Shown: positions 1 to 5,908 of the stretch, in pieces
How the letters are laid out: each line of letters starts with the position of its first letter
Position numbering within the stretch: the stretch's first letter is position 1
Assembly (NCBI GenBank): GCA_013811975.1
Contig: JACCUF010000403.1
Location: forward strand, 1-8,260
Direction of reading: 5' to 3'
Source: Geodermatophilaceae bacterium
GTDB taxonomy: Bacteria > Actinomycetota > Actinomycetes > Mycobacteriales > Geodermatophilaceae
DNA length: 8,260 bases
Position numbers and translations under genes: made by a program
Notes under the pieces: generated by a model
Databases searched by the model: none
What the model saw: only the letters and a program-made list of their open reading frames with translations
Told to the model about the DNA's origin: nothing

Positions 1-839
1 GTGTCGGACTGCACGTCCCCGTCATAGTTCTTGCACGCCCATACGTAGCCGCCCTCCCACTTCATCGCCGCCGCGACCATGTCGTCGATGAGCCGGTGCT
101 CGTAGGTCAATCCGGCGGCGTCGAAATCGGCCTGGAACTCGCGAGAGAACACGTCGGCGAAGATGTCCTTGAACGCCCCGTCGTAGGCCTTGAGGATCGT
201 GTTCTTCGTGGACAGGTAGACCGGATAACCACGCTGCAACCCGTACGAGAACGACGCTCGGGCGAAGTCGGCGATCGATTCGTTGAAGTTGTACATGCCC
301 ATCACGACGCCGCCGCCCTCGGGCATTTGAACGACCTCGTGCTCGATCGGCGCGGACCCGTCGCTCGGGGTGAAGGTGATCGTCACGGTGCCGGGTCCGG
401 GCACCTTGAAGTTCGTCGACTTGTACTGGTCGCCATGCGCGTGCCGGCCGATGATGATCGGCTTCGTCCAACCCGGGACCAGCCGCGGGATGTTCGAGAT
501 GATGATCGGCTCCCGGAACACGACTCCGCCCAGAATGTTACGGATCGTCCCGTTGGGCGAGACCCACATCTTCTTCAGGCCGAACTCCTCCACCCGAGCT
601 TCATCCGGCGTGATCGTGGCGCACTTGACGCCAACACCGTGCTCGTTGATCGCCAACGCGGCTTCGACGGTGATCTGGTCGTCGGTAGCGTCGCGCGAGG
701 AGATCCCCAGGTCGTAGTACTTCAGATCGATGTCCAGGTACGGGTGGATCAGCCGGTCCTTGATGAACTGCCAGATGATCCGGGTCATCTCGTCACCATC
801 GAGCTCGACCACCGGGTTCTCGACCTTGACCTTGCTCAC
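1..839 (-). CDS. icd: NADP-dependent isocitrate dehydrogenase, C-terminus beyond window
   Basis: Oxidative decarboxylation of isocitrate to 2-oxoglutarate with NADPH formation, a cytoplasmic TCA-cycle step. The visible 279 residues match the eukaryotic-like homodimeric NADP-IDH subfamily, and numbering falls in register with human IDH1 as I recall it. Substrate-binding residues are visible at T77, S94 (SPNGTIRN), R100, R109 and R132 (IIIGRHAHGDQ). Catalytic Y139 and K212 (STKNT) and metal-binding D275 and D279 (NYDGDVQSD) are also present. About 125 C-terminal residues, including most of the NADP-binding region, lie beyond the left edge. The GTG start is chosen because GAAGGG (847-852) sits 7 bases upstream, the next residues match the family N-terminus, and no other in-frame start lies nearby upstream. 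It lies 68 bp downstream of mdh on the same strand, so co-transcription is likely. Family assignment is close to certain; truncation is only an edge effect. Confidence 0.96.
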   Translation of the reverse strand, partial: MSKVKVENPVVELDGDEMTRIIWQFIKDRLIHPYLDIDLKYYDLGISSRDATDDQITVEAALAINEHGVGVKCATITPDEARVEEFGLKKMWVSPNGTIRNILGGVVFREPIIISNIPRLVPGWTKPIIIGRHAHGDQYKSTNFKVPGPGTVTITFTPSDGSAPIEHEVVQMPEGGGVVMGMYNFNESIADFARASFSYGLQRGYPVYLSTKNTILKAYDGAFKDIFADVFSREFQADFDAAGLTYEHRLIDDMVAAAMKWEGGYVWACKNYDGDVQSD

Positions 840-878
840 TGGCGTGCCCTTCTTCGCGACGACGACGGTGCCGTTGGT

Positions 879-902
879 GCGGCGAGTGCGGCGAGTGCGG
901 CG
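879..902. repeat. 9-bp tandem repeat in the mdh-icd gap
   Basis: The unit GCGGCGAGT occurs twice in perfect tandem (879-887, 888-896) and is followed by a partial third copy, GCGGCG (897-902). It fills about a third of the spacer between the mdh stop and the icd ribosome-binding site, so it lies in the presumed untranslated leader of icd. It may be a slippage-prone microsatellite; any regulatory role is speculation. Confidence 0.8.
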
Positions 903-907
903 CCGAC

Positions 908-1867
908 CTACATGTCGGCGACGTCGGCCTGCTTGGCGCGTACCGCCTCGGCGGCTTCCTGCAACGCGGCCAGCTCAGTGTCTGTGAGTTCGGTCTCCAC
1001 GACCCCGCGTACCCCGTCGCGGCCCAATTCAGCCTCGACGCCGAGATAGACCCCGGAGATCCCGTACTCGCCGTCCACCCATGCGCAGACCGGCATGATC
1101 GCGCCGGAATCCTCGATCACCGCGCGGGCCATCCGGGCGGCTGCGGACGAGGGGGCATAGTAGGCCGACCCGGTCTTGAGTAGCGCGACGACCTCGGCCC
1201 CTCCGTTGCGGGTCTTGACGACCAGGTCCTCGATGTCGTTGGCGGACAGGAGATCAGCCAGTGGCTTGCCGTCGACGCTGCAGCGTGAGGGCACCGGAAC
1301 CATGGTGTCGCCGTGCGAGCCCAGGGTCAGCGTCTGCACCGAGCCGACCGGCACCGCGAGCTTCTCGGCCACGAAATTCGTGAAGCGAGCGGTATCCAGC
1401 ATTCCGGCCTGGCCAAGCACCCGGTTCTTGGGGAAGCCGGTCGCGATCTGGGCCAGCGCGGTCATCTCGTCGAGCGGGTTGGAGACCACGATCACGACTG
1501 CCTCAGGTGAGCGGCGTGCGACGTTCTCCGACACGTCACGCACGATCTTGGCGTTGGTCTCGAGTAGATCCATCCGGCTCATGCCGGGCTTGCGCGGCAA
1601 GCCGGCGGTGACCACCACCACGTCGGAATCCTCGGTGCCCTCGTACGACCCACCACCGACCCCGACGACCTTGGTCTGGAATCCCTCGACCGGCCGGGAC
1701 TGGTTGAGGTCCAAGGCCAGCCCCTCCGGGCGTCCTTCGAGGATGTCGGTCAGCACGACGGTGTCAAAGACGTCGTACTCCGCCAAGCGCTGCGCGGTCG
1801 TGGAGCCATAGAAGCCTGCGCCGACCACGGTCACCTTGCCGTGCCGGGACTTGTCGCCATTCGCCAT
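908..1867 (-). CDS. mdh: Malate dehydrogenase, LDH-like (type 3)
   Basis: Reversible NAD-dependent oxidation of malate to oxaloacetate in the TCA cycle, cytoplasmic. The 319-residue length is typical. The Rossmann motif VVGAGFYGS (14-22) carries the glycines G16, G18 and G21, and D41 at the end of beta-2 suits NAD rather than NADP. The active-site loop LPRKPGMSR (90-98) supplies R92, the arginine that selects malate over lactate, plus R98. N130 (SNPLDE), D158 and R161 (LDTAR) and catalytic H185 (GSHGD) complete the site. This is the LDH-like subfamily, not the cytosolic-type enzyme known from mycobacteria and Streptomyces. The ATG is the only usable start because an in-frame TAG lies 9 bases upstream. 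There is no properly spaced Shine-Dalgarno sequence (GAGGG ends one base before ATG), so leaderless translation is possible. The gene lies 44 bp after the DUF3017 gene and precedes icd. Confidence 0.95.
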   Translation of the reverse strand: MANGDKSRHGKVTVVGAGFYGSTTAQRLAEYDVFDTVVLTDILEGRPEGLALDLNQSRPVEGFQTKVVGVGGGSYEGTEDSDVVVVTAGLPRKPGMSRMDLLETNAKIVRDVSENVARRSPEAVVIVVSNPLDEMTALAQIATGFPKNRVLGQAGMLDTARFTNFVAEKLAVPVGSVQTLTLGSHGDTMVPVPSRCSVDGKPLADLLSANDIEDLVVKTRNGGAEVVALLKTGSAYYAPSSAAARMARAVIEDSGAIMPVCAWVDGEYGISGVYLGVEAELGRDGVRGVVETELTDTELAALQEAAEAVRAKQADVADM

Positions 1868-1873
1868 GCCCTC

Positions 1874-1879
1874 AGGCTA
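1874..1879 (-). promoter_or_regulatory. Possible -10 element for leaderless mdh transcript
   Basis: On the minus strand TAGCCT occupies exactly -12 to -7 relative to the A of the mdh ATG. It fits the actinobacterial TAnnnT -10 pattern at the position expected if transcription starts at the start codon itself. No convincing -35 was found. The match is short and could be chance; the lack of a well-spaced ribosome-binding site is the supporting argument. Confidence 0.3.
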
Positions 1880-1911
1880 TCCAGGCGCGTGCGACCAGGT
1901 GAGAACCAGCC

Positions 1912-2199
1912 CTAACCGGCCGGCGGCGGGATGGCCAGCCCGATGCCGACCACAGCAATCGCCAGGAAGACGTAGGCCGCCACGTCGAAACCACGACTTC
2001 GAACGCTGAGCAGCCCGGCCCGCCTGGCTGGGAGCAACAGTCGGAGCAGGCCGGCCAACGCCATCGCTGCTCCGATGGTCACCAGCCCGCGGCGCCAGTA
2101 CCCGAAGGCGGCGAGCAGCAAGCCGGCGAACACGACCAGGCCTACGGCCAGGTACGGCACCTGCGCCAGGACCCGCTGCCGGGTGACGAGGGGCGGCAT
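1912..2199 (-). CDS. Small DUF3017 membrane protein
   Basis: A 95-residue (or 99-residue) membrane protein of unknown function. Three hydrophobic segments are visible. Counted from M5 they are about residues 13-34 (VPYLAVGLVVFAGLLLAAFG), 38-56 (RGLVTIGAAMALAGLLRLL) and 73-91 (VAAYVFLAIAVVGIGLAIP). The basic linker LLPARRAGLLSVRSRGFD between helices 2 and 3 is the DUF3017 signature and should face the cytoplasm. Two starts are possible. The ATG at 2209-2211 touches GAGGGG with no spacing, while the ATG at 2197-2199 has GAAGG five bases upstream and is preferred. The upstream GAGGGG overlaps the folD stop codon, so translation is probably coupled to folD. Mycobacteria also carry a DUF3017 gene next to folD, as far as I recall. 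Function is not known; a role linked to FolD would be inference from context only. Confidence 0.85.
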   Translation of the reverse strand: MPPLVTRQRVLAQVPYLAVGLVVFAGLLLAAFGYWRRGLVTIGAAMALAGLLRLLLPARRAGLLSVRSRGFDVAAYVFLAIAVVGIGLAIPPPAG

Positions 2200-2215
2200 C
2201 GCAGCCTTCATCCCC

Positions 2216-3073
2216 TCACGCAGCGCCCGCGAGGGCCACGACGTTGACCAGCAGCATCGCTCGAGTCATCGGTCCGACGCCGCCAGGATTTGGTGCGATG
2301 TGCCCGGCGACTTCTGCGACATCCAGAGTCACATCGCCGGCGATCTTCCCGTCCACCCGGCTTACCCCGACATCGAGAACCGCCGCGCCGGGCCTGATCA
2401 TCTCCTTGGTGATCAGACCTGGCATCCCGGCCGCTGCGACCACGATGTCCGCGCGTCCGATATGGGCCGCAAGATCCCGCGTTCCGGTGTGGCACAAGGT
2501 AACTGTTGCATTCTCCGTACGTCGGGTCAGCAGCAGACCGAGAGGTCTGCCCACGGTGATGCCTCGGCCGACCACCACCACCTCTGCCCCGGCGATCTCA
2601 ACATCGTGGCGGCGCAGGAGCTCAACGATGCCCGTCGGCGTACACGGCAGTGGGCCGGGTTCGCCGAGGACGAGCCGGCCGAGGTTGACCGGGTGCAACC
2701 CATCGACGTCCTTGTTCGGATCCATCCGTTCGAGGACCGCGATCTCGTCGAGGCCCTTGGGCAGCGGGAGCTGGACGAGGTAACCCGTGCAACTGGGATC
2801 CGCGTTCAGTTCATCGACCACCGCGATGACGTCGGCCTGGCCGGCAGAAGAAGGCAACGCGTACCGGATGCTGGCAATACCGATCGCGGCGCAATCTTTG
2901 TGTTTGGCCCCGACGTACCAGGTGCTGCCTGGGTCATCGCCCACCAGGAGAGTTCCGAGGCCTGGTTGTCGACCGGCGGCAGTCAACGCCGCCACCTGGC
3001 CACGCAACTCCTCCCGAATGTCAGCTGCGGTGGCCTTGCCGTCCAGAATCGTCGCCGTCACAGCACGCATCAT
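2216..3073 (-). CDS. folD: Bifunctional 5,10-methylene-THF dehydrogenase / methenyl-THF cyclohydrolase
   Basis: Cytoplasmic one-carbon enzyme converting 5,10-methylene-THF to 5,10-methenyl-THF with NADP reduction, then to 10-formyl-THF. The 285-residue length is normal. In order, the substrate-binding motif YVGAKHKDC (53-61) has Y53 and catalytic K57; then come VQLPLP (100-105), DVDGLHP (122-128) and PCTPTG (143-148). The dinucleotide motif GRGITVGRP (169-177) follows, and PNPGGVGPMTR lies near the C-terminus. The frame is open back to 3127, but those extra residues have no family counterpart. ATG at 3071-3073 is chosen because AAGGA (3084-3088) lies 10 bases upstream; the adjacent ATG at 3068-3070 is an equal alternative. 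It heads the run folD-DUF3017-mdh-icd and faces a divergent plus-strand gene across 116 bp. Its product feeds PurN and PurH, encoded about 0.6-3 kb away. Confidence 0.96.
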   Translation of the reverse strand: MMRAVTATILDGKATAADIREELRGQVAALTAAGRQPGLGTLLVGDDPGSTWYVGAKHKDCAAIGIASIRYALPSSAGQADVIAVVDELNADPSCTGYLVQLPLPKGLDEIAVLERMDPNKDVDGLHPVNLGRLVLGEPGPLPCTPTGIVELLRRHDVEIAGAEVVVVGRGITVGRPLGLLLTRRTENATVTLCHTGTRDLAAHIGRADIVVAAAGMPGLITKEMIRPGAAVLDVGVSRVDGKIAGDVTLDVAEVAGHIAPNPGGVGPMTRAMLLVNVVALAGAA

Positions 3074-3189
3074 GACATTCGATTCCTTAAGCGGCATGGT
3101 CGTCCAACACCCGTCACAGGCCGGCAATCCCTATTCTGTCGCATGTCCGCCCGTTCATCCCGGGTCCCCGACTGCCAGAAAGGTCGGTC
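3074..3189. promoter_or_regulatory. Divergent intergenic region between folD and the membrane-protein gene
   Basis: These 116 bp must carry promoters for both flanking genes, unless transcription enters from further away. It contains the folD ribosome-binding site (AAGGA, 3084-3088, minus strand) and that of the plus-strand gene (AAAGG, 3179-3183). The best plus-strand -10 candidate is TATTCT (3132-3137), with no good -35 at 16-18 bp. No clear folD -10, operator palindrome or riboswitch-like structure was recognised. Confidence 0.5.
3132..3137 (+). promoter_or_regulatory. Possible -10 element for the 3190 gene
   Basis: TATTCT fits the TAnnnT -10 pattern, one mismatch from TATAAT-like forms at each of two positions, and sits 52 bases upstream of the ATG. 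Such an AT-rich hexamer is unusual in this GC-rich spacer. No matching -35 is seen, so this is a weak call. Confidence 0.25.
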
Positions 3190-3675
3190 ATGTCCGACTC
3201 CGACAGCTCGTACGACCAAACCTCCGCGTACGCCACCGAAGCCGTCGCCGTACGTCGTCCCGACCCTCTCGCGGGAATGATGATGGTCCTGGCCGGAGTC
3301 GGCATCGGCGTCTCGCTGCTCCTGGAATGGGTCCAAGACGTGAGTGGTTACGACATCTTCGTGCCCAGCCTGGGCAGGGTCGGCAGCTTCTTCAGCGACG
3401 GGGTCTGGCAGCCTCTTGTCATCGTGATCGGCGCCGCCGTCCTGCTCCTCATCGGGCTGCTCGCTTTCATCCCGGGCAAGAGCAGACGGGTCCTTGGTTT
3501 GATAGCGCTGTTGATCGCTGTTGGAATCGCTGCCGCTGTCCTGACCGCACTCATCGATGTTGACTTCGACCTCGCCGCCTTCGAATTGGGGTTCTACGTC
3601 GTCATCGGCGCAGCCGTTCTGGGACTGCTAGGCGCTCTCAAGGCCGCCGTCACCCCGCCCAAACGGGTCAGCTGA
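3190..3675 (+). CDS. Four-helix membrane protein of unknown function
   Basis: I do not recognise the family. The 161-residue protein has a polar, Ser/Asp-rich N-terminus (1-25) and four hydrophobic segments at about 26-47, 74-94, 101-122 and 133-152. The loop from 48 to 73 (WVQDVSGYDIF...) is probably extracytoplasmic, and the short basic loop GKSRR (96-100) and basic tail KAAVTPPKR suit the cytoplasm, giving both termini inside. The ATG has AAAGG six bases upstream, a good ribosome-binding site. It is the only plus-strand gene here, diverging from folD and converging on purH with a 7-bp gap. Codon choice is somewhat looser than in its neighbours, with TTG and GTT codons and a rare ATA Ile at residue 105. 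Coding status is supported by the start signal and helix pattern; function is open. Confidence 0.75.
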   Translation: MSDSDSSYDQTSAYATEAVAVRRPDPLAGMMMVLAGVGIGVSLLLEWVQDVSGYDIFVPSLGRVGSFFSDGVWQPLVIVIGAAVLLLIGLLAFIPGKSRRVLGLIALLIAVGIAAAVLTALIDVDFDLAAFELGFYVVIGAAVLGLLGALKAAVTPPKRVS

Positions 3676-3682
3676 GCGCAGG

Positions 3683-5230
3683 TCAATGTAGGAAGTGCCG
3701 GGTTCGGGTCAGGTACATCGTGATCCCAGCAGCCGCCGCCGCCTGGATGACCTCTGCATCGCGGACCGACCCTCCCGGCGCAACGACCGCACGAACACCC
3801 GCTGAGGCGAGTTCGGTGAGACCGTCGGCGAAAGGGAAGAACGCATCGGAGGCGGCCACCGAACCAGCGGAGCGCTCCCCCGCCCGGCTCACGGCAAGTC
3901 TTGCGGAATCGACACGGTTGACCTGACCCATCCCGATTCCGACGGTCGCCCGGTCATCGGCCAGCAGAATCGCGTTGCTCTTCACCGCTCGTACGGCGCG
4001 CCAAGCAAAGACCAGATCGGCCATCACCATTTCACCTGCTGCAGGTCCGCACGCCAGAGTCCAGGTCGCGGGATCGTCGCCGGGTGCGTCGAGCCGGTCG
4101 ACGGTTTGCATCAGCAGCCCACCACTGATCGCTCGCGTCTCCATCGGGGCGGGGGCATCGGCCGGAGGCATGCGGAGCAGCCGGACGTTCTTCTTCTCGC
4201 TGAGAACGGTGAGCGCCTGGTCGGAAAATCCCGGTGCGACCACGACCTCGGTGAAGATCTCGGCGACCTGTTGGGCCAACGCGAGATCGACCTCGCGGTT
4301 GACCGCAATCACCCCGCCGAAGGCCGACGCCGGATCGCAGGCGTGCGCCTTGCGGTGCGCCTCGGCGACGTCGGCGCCGAGGGCGATTCCGCAGGGATTC
4401 GCGTGCTTGATGATCGCGACGCAAGGATCCGCATGATCGAAGGCCGCGCGGAGCGCCGCGTCGCAGTCGACATAGTTGTTGTACGACATGTCCTTCCCGT
4501 GCAATTGATCCGCGTGCGCCAGGCCCGGACGCCGGTGCCGATAGAGGGCGGCGCTTTGGTGGGGGTTCTCGCCGTAACGAAGGACGGCCTGGCGTTCCCA
4601 CGATCCGGCGGCCCAGTTCGGAAACCCGGACGCGTCGGGGGCCAGCACGTTGCCCATCCACGAGGCTACGGCGATGTCATAGCTTGCCGTGTGCCGGAAA
4701 GCATCTGCGGCCAGCGCCTGGCGTTCTGCAAGAGCAAACCCCCCAGCCGTGACTGCCGTCAGCACCTCGCCGTACCGACCTGGGTCCACGACCACCGCCA
4801 CCGAGGCGTGGTTCTTGGCTGCAGCGCGGAGCATCGCCGGTCCGCCGATATCGATCTGCTCGACGCACTCCTCCGATGACACGCCGGAGGCCACCGTCTC
4901 CCGGAAGGGATAGAGATTCACCACGACCAGGTCGAAGGCCGCGATTCCCAGGTCGGCCAGCGCCGCAACGTGTTCCGACCTTCGCCGGTCAGCCAGAATC
5001 CCGGCGTGCACAGCAGGATGTAGGGTCTTCACGCGGCCGTCCAGCGTCTCCGGGAACCCGGTGACGGCCTCGACCGGAGTCACCTCGATGCCCAGTTCCT
5101 GAAGCCGTCGAGCGGTGCCACCCGTCGAAACGATCTCGACCCCCGCCTCCACCAGTGCGGTCGCGAGTCCACCCAGGCCGGTCTTGTCGTAAACGCCAAT
5201 CAGTGCCCGGCGTATGGCCAGTCTGCTCAT
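3683..5230 (-). CDS. purH: Bifunctional AICAR transformylase / IMP cyclohydrolase
   Basis: Carries out the last two steps of de novo purine synthesis in the cytoplasm: 10-formyl-THF-dependent formylation of AICAR to FAICAR, then ring closure to IMP. The 515-residue length is typical. The N-terminal MGS-like cyclohydrolase domain shows STGGT (35-39), GRVKTLHP (65-72), NLYPF (105-109) and DIGGPAMLRAAAKN (127-140). The transformylase domain shows RYGENPHQ (218-225), catalytic K275-H276 in KHANPCG, AFGG (303-306), KSNA (417-420) and FFPFADG (464-470). No key residue is missing. The ATG overlaps the purN stop as ATGA, so translation is very likely coupled to purN. GGAG lies one base upstream of ATG, tighter than ideal, which fits reinitiation by the same ribosome. 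Its 3' end converges on the membrane-protein gene, and no terminator hairpin is evident between them. Confidence 0.98.
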   Translation of the reverse strand: MSRLAIRRALIGVYDKTGLGGLATALVEAGVEIVSTGGTARRLQELGIEVTPVEAVTGFPETLDGRVKTLHPAVHAGILADRRRSEHVAALADLGIAAFDLVVVNLYPFRETVASGVSSEECVEQIDIGGPAMLRAAAKNHASVAVVVDPGRYGEVLTAVTAGGFALAERQALAADAFRHTASYDIAVASWMGNVLAPDASGFPNWAAGSWERQAVLRYGENPHQSAALYRHRRPGLAHADQLHGKDMSYNNYVDCDAALRAAFDHADPCVAIIKHANPCGIALGADVAEAHRKAHACDPASAFGGVIAVNREVDLALAQQVAEIFTEVVVAPGFSDQALTVLSEKKNVRLLRMPPADAPAPMETRAISGGLLMQTVDRLDAPGDDPATWTLACGPAAGEMVMADLVFAWRAVRAVKSNAILLADDRATVGIGMGQVNRVDSARLAVSRAGERSAGSVAASDAFFPFADGLTELASAGVRAVVAPGGSVRDAEVIQAAAAAGITMYLTRTRHFLH

Positions 5231-5835
5231 GCTCCAGGATTCGATGTCGAATAGTTTTGTTCCCCAACGAGTTCGGCTATCACACGCACCAGCATCTCCC
5301 TCTCCACGACCTTGATCCGCTCATGCAGACTGTCCTCGTCGTCAGCGGCGAGCAGTGACACCTCGACGTGGGCGATCACCTCCCCGGTGTCGATCCCCTC
5401 GTCCACCCAGATCACGCTGGCACCGGTGACCGACACGCCCGCGTTCAGAGCGTCGCGCACGGCGTGCGCCCCGGGAAAGGCGGGCAGCAAACCGGGATGG
5501 GTGTTGATCACCTGACCTGGGAAGCGGTGCAGAAACTCGCGGCTGAGAATCTTCATGAAGCCCGCGAGCACCACGAGATCCGGTCGGTGGGCGGCAGCCT
5601 TCTCGCCCAACTCCCGGTCCCAGGCCTCTCGATCGGCGAAGTCGGGTAAGGCCACGACGTCGACCGGTACGCCGTGACGCCCCGCTCGCCCCAGCGCCGC
5701 GGCGTCGGGTCGGTCGGACAGCACGGCGACGACCTCGGCCGGATAGGCGGGATCGGTCTGGGCATCCAGCAGAGCTTGCAACAGGGTCCCGGCTCCCGAA
5801 GCCAGGACGATCAACCGGGCACGCACGGCCAGCAC
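5227..5835 (-). CDS. purN: Phosphoribosylglycinamide formyltransferase (GART)
   Basis: Transfers formyl from 10-formyl-THF to GAR, giving FGAR, the third step of de novo purine synthesis; cytoplasmic. With GTG at 5833-5835 the protein has 202 residues, normal for the family. Catalytic residues equivalent to E. coli N106, H108 and D144 are N111 and H113 (INTHPGLLPAFPG) and D149 (EGIDTG). FMKIL (93-97) and the C-terminal LHERIK (170-175) are also typical. The phosphate-binding loop reads SGAGTLLQ (13-20) where E. coli has GNGSNLQ. The frame stays open back to 6048, but that 71-residue extension is low-complexity and runs into the preceding gene. The GTG is chosen for AAGGA (5844-5848) eight bases upstream; GTG at 5824-5826 is a second possibility. 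The stop overlaps the purH start by four bases. Confidence 0.95.
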   Translation of the reverse strand: MLAVRARLIVLASGAGTLLQALLDAQTDPAYPAEVVAVLSDRPDAAALGRAGRHGVPVDVVALPDFADREAWDRELGEKAAAHRPDLVVLAGFMKILSREFLHRFPGQVINTHPGLLPAFPGAHAVRDALNAGVSVTGASVIWVDEGIDTGEVIAHVEVSLLAADDEDSLHERIKVVEREMLVRVIAELVGEQNYSTSNPGA

Positions 5836-5843
5836 CCTAACGG

Positions 5844-5848
5844 TCCTT
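5844..5848 (-). promoter_or_regulatory. Ribosome-binding site deciding the purN start
   Basis: AAGGA on the minus strand, eight bases from GTG 5833-5835. It argues against the much longer open frame that begins at 6048. A perfect 10-bp palindrome, CGCGGCCGCG (5854-5863), lies just upstream. It has no loop of its own and is common in GC-rich DNA, so no role is claimed. Confidence 0.6.
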
Positions 5849-5908
5849 GGCGTCGCGGCCGCGCTGCGCTGTTGCCCGTCTCGGCCCCACGTAGGTACCG
5901 GGACAACG

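Noticed and set aside
96..1049. Long plus-strand open frame antisense to icd and mdh (317 codons)
   Set aside because: It lies across two well-supported genes and the spacer between them, is Arg/Val/Asp-rich with no recognisable domain, and is the expected by-product of GC-rich coding DNA.
3074..3127. N-terminal extension of folD to the upstream ATG at 3127
   Set aside because: The extra 18 residues have no counterpart in FolD proteins, and the AAGGA at 3084-3088 is correctly placed only for ATG 3071-3073.
2075..3280. Plus-strand open frame of 401 codons antisense to folD and DUF3017
   Set aside because: It overlaps folD completely and runs into the true plus-strand gene in another frame. 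Composition is typical of a shadow frame, with no motif or ribosome-binding site.
3661..3700. Bidirectional terminator expected between the convergent 3190 gene and purH
   Set aside because: The gap is only 7 bp, and no clear stem-loop with a T-run is visible on either side.
4106..4879. Plus-strand open frame antisense to purH
   Set aside because: purH is certain from its motifs, and this frame has no domain or start signal.
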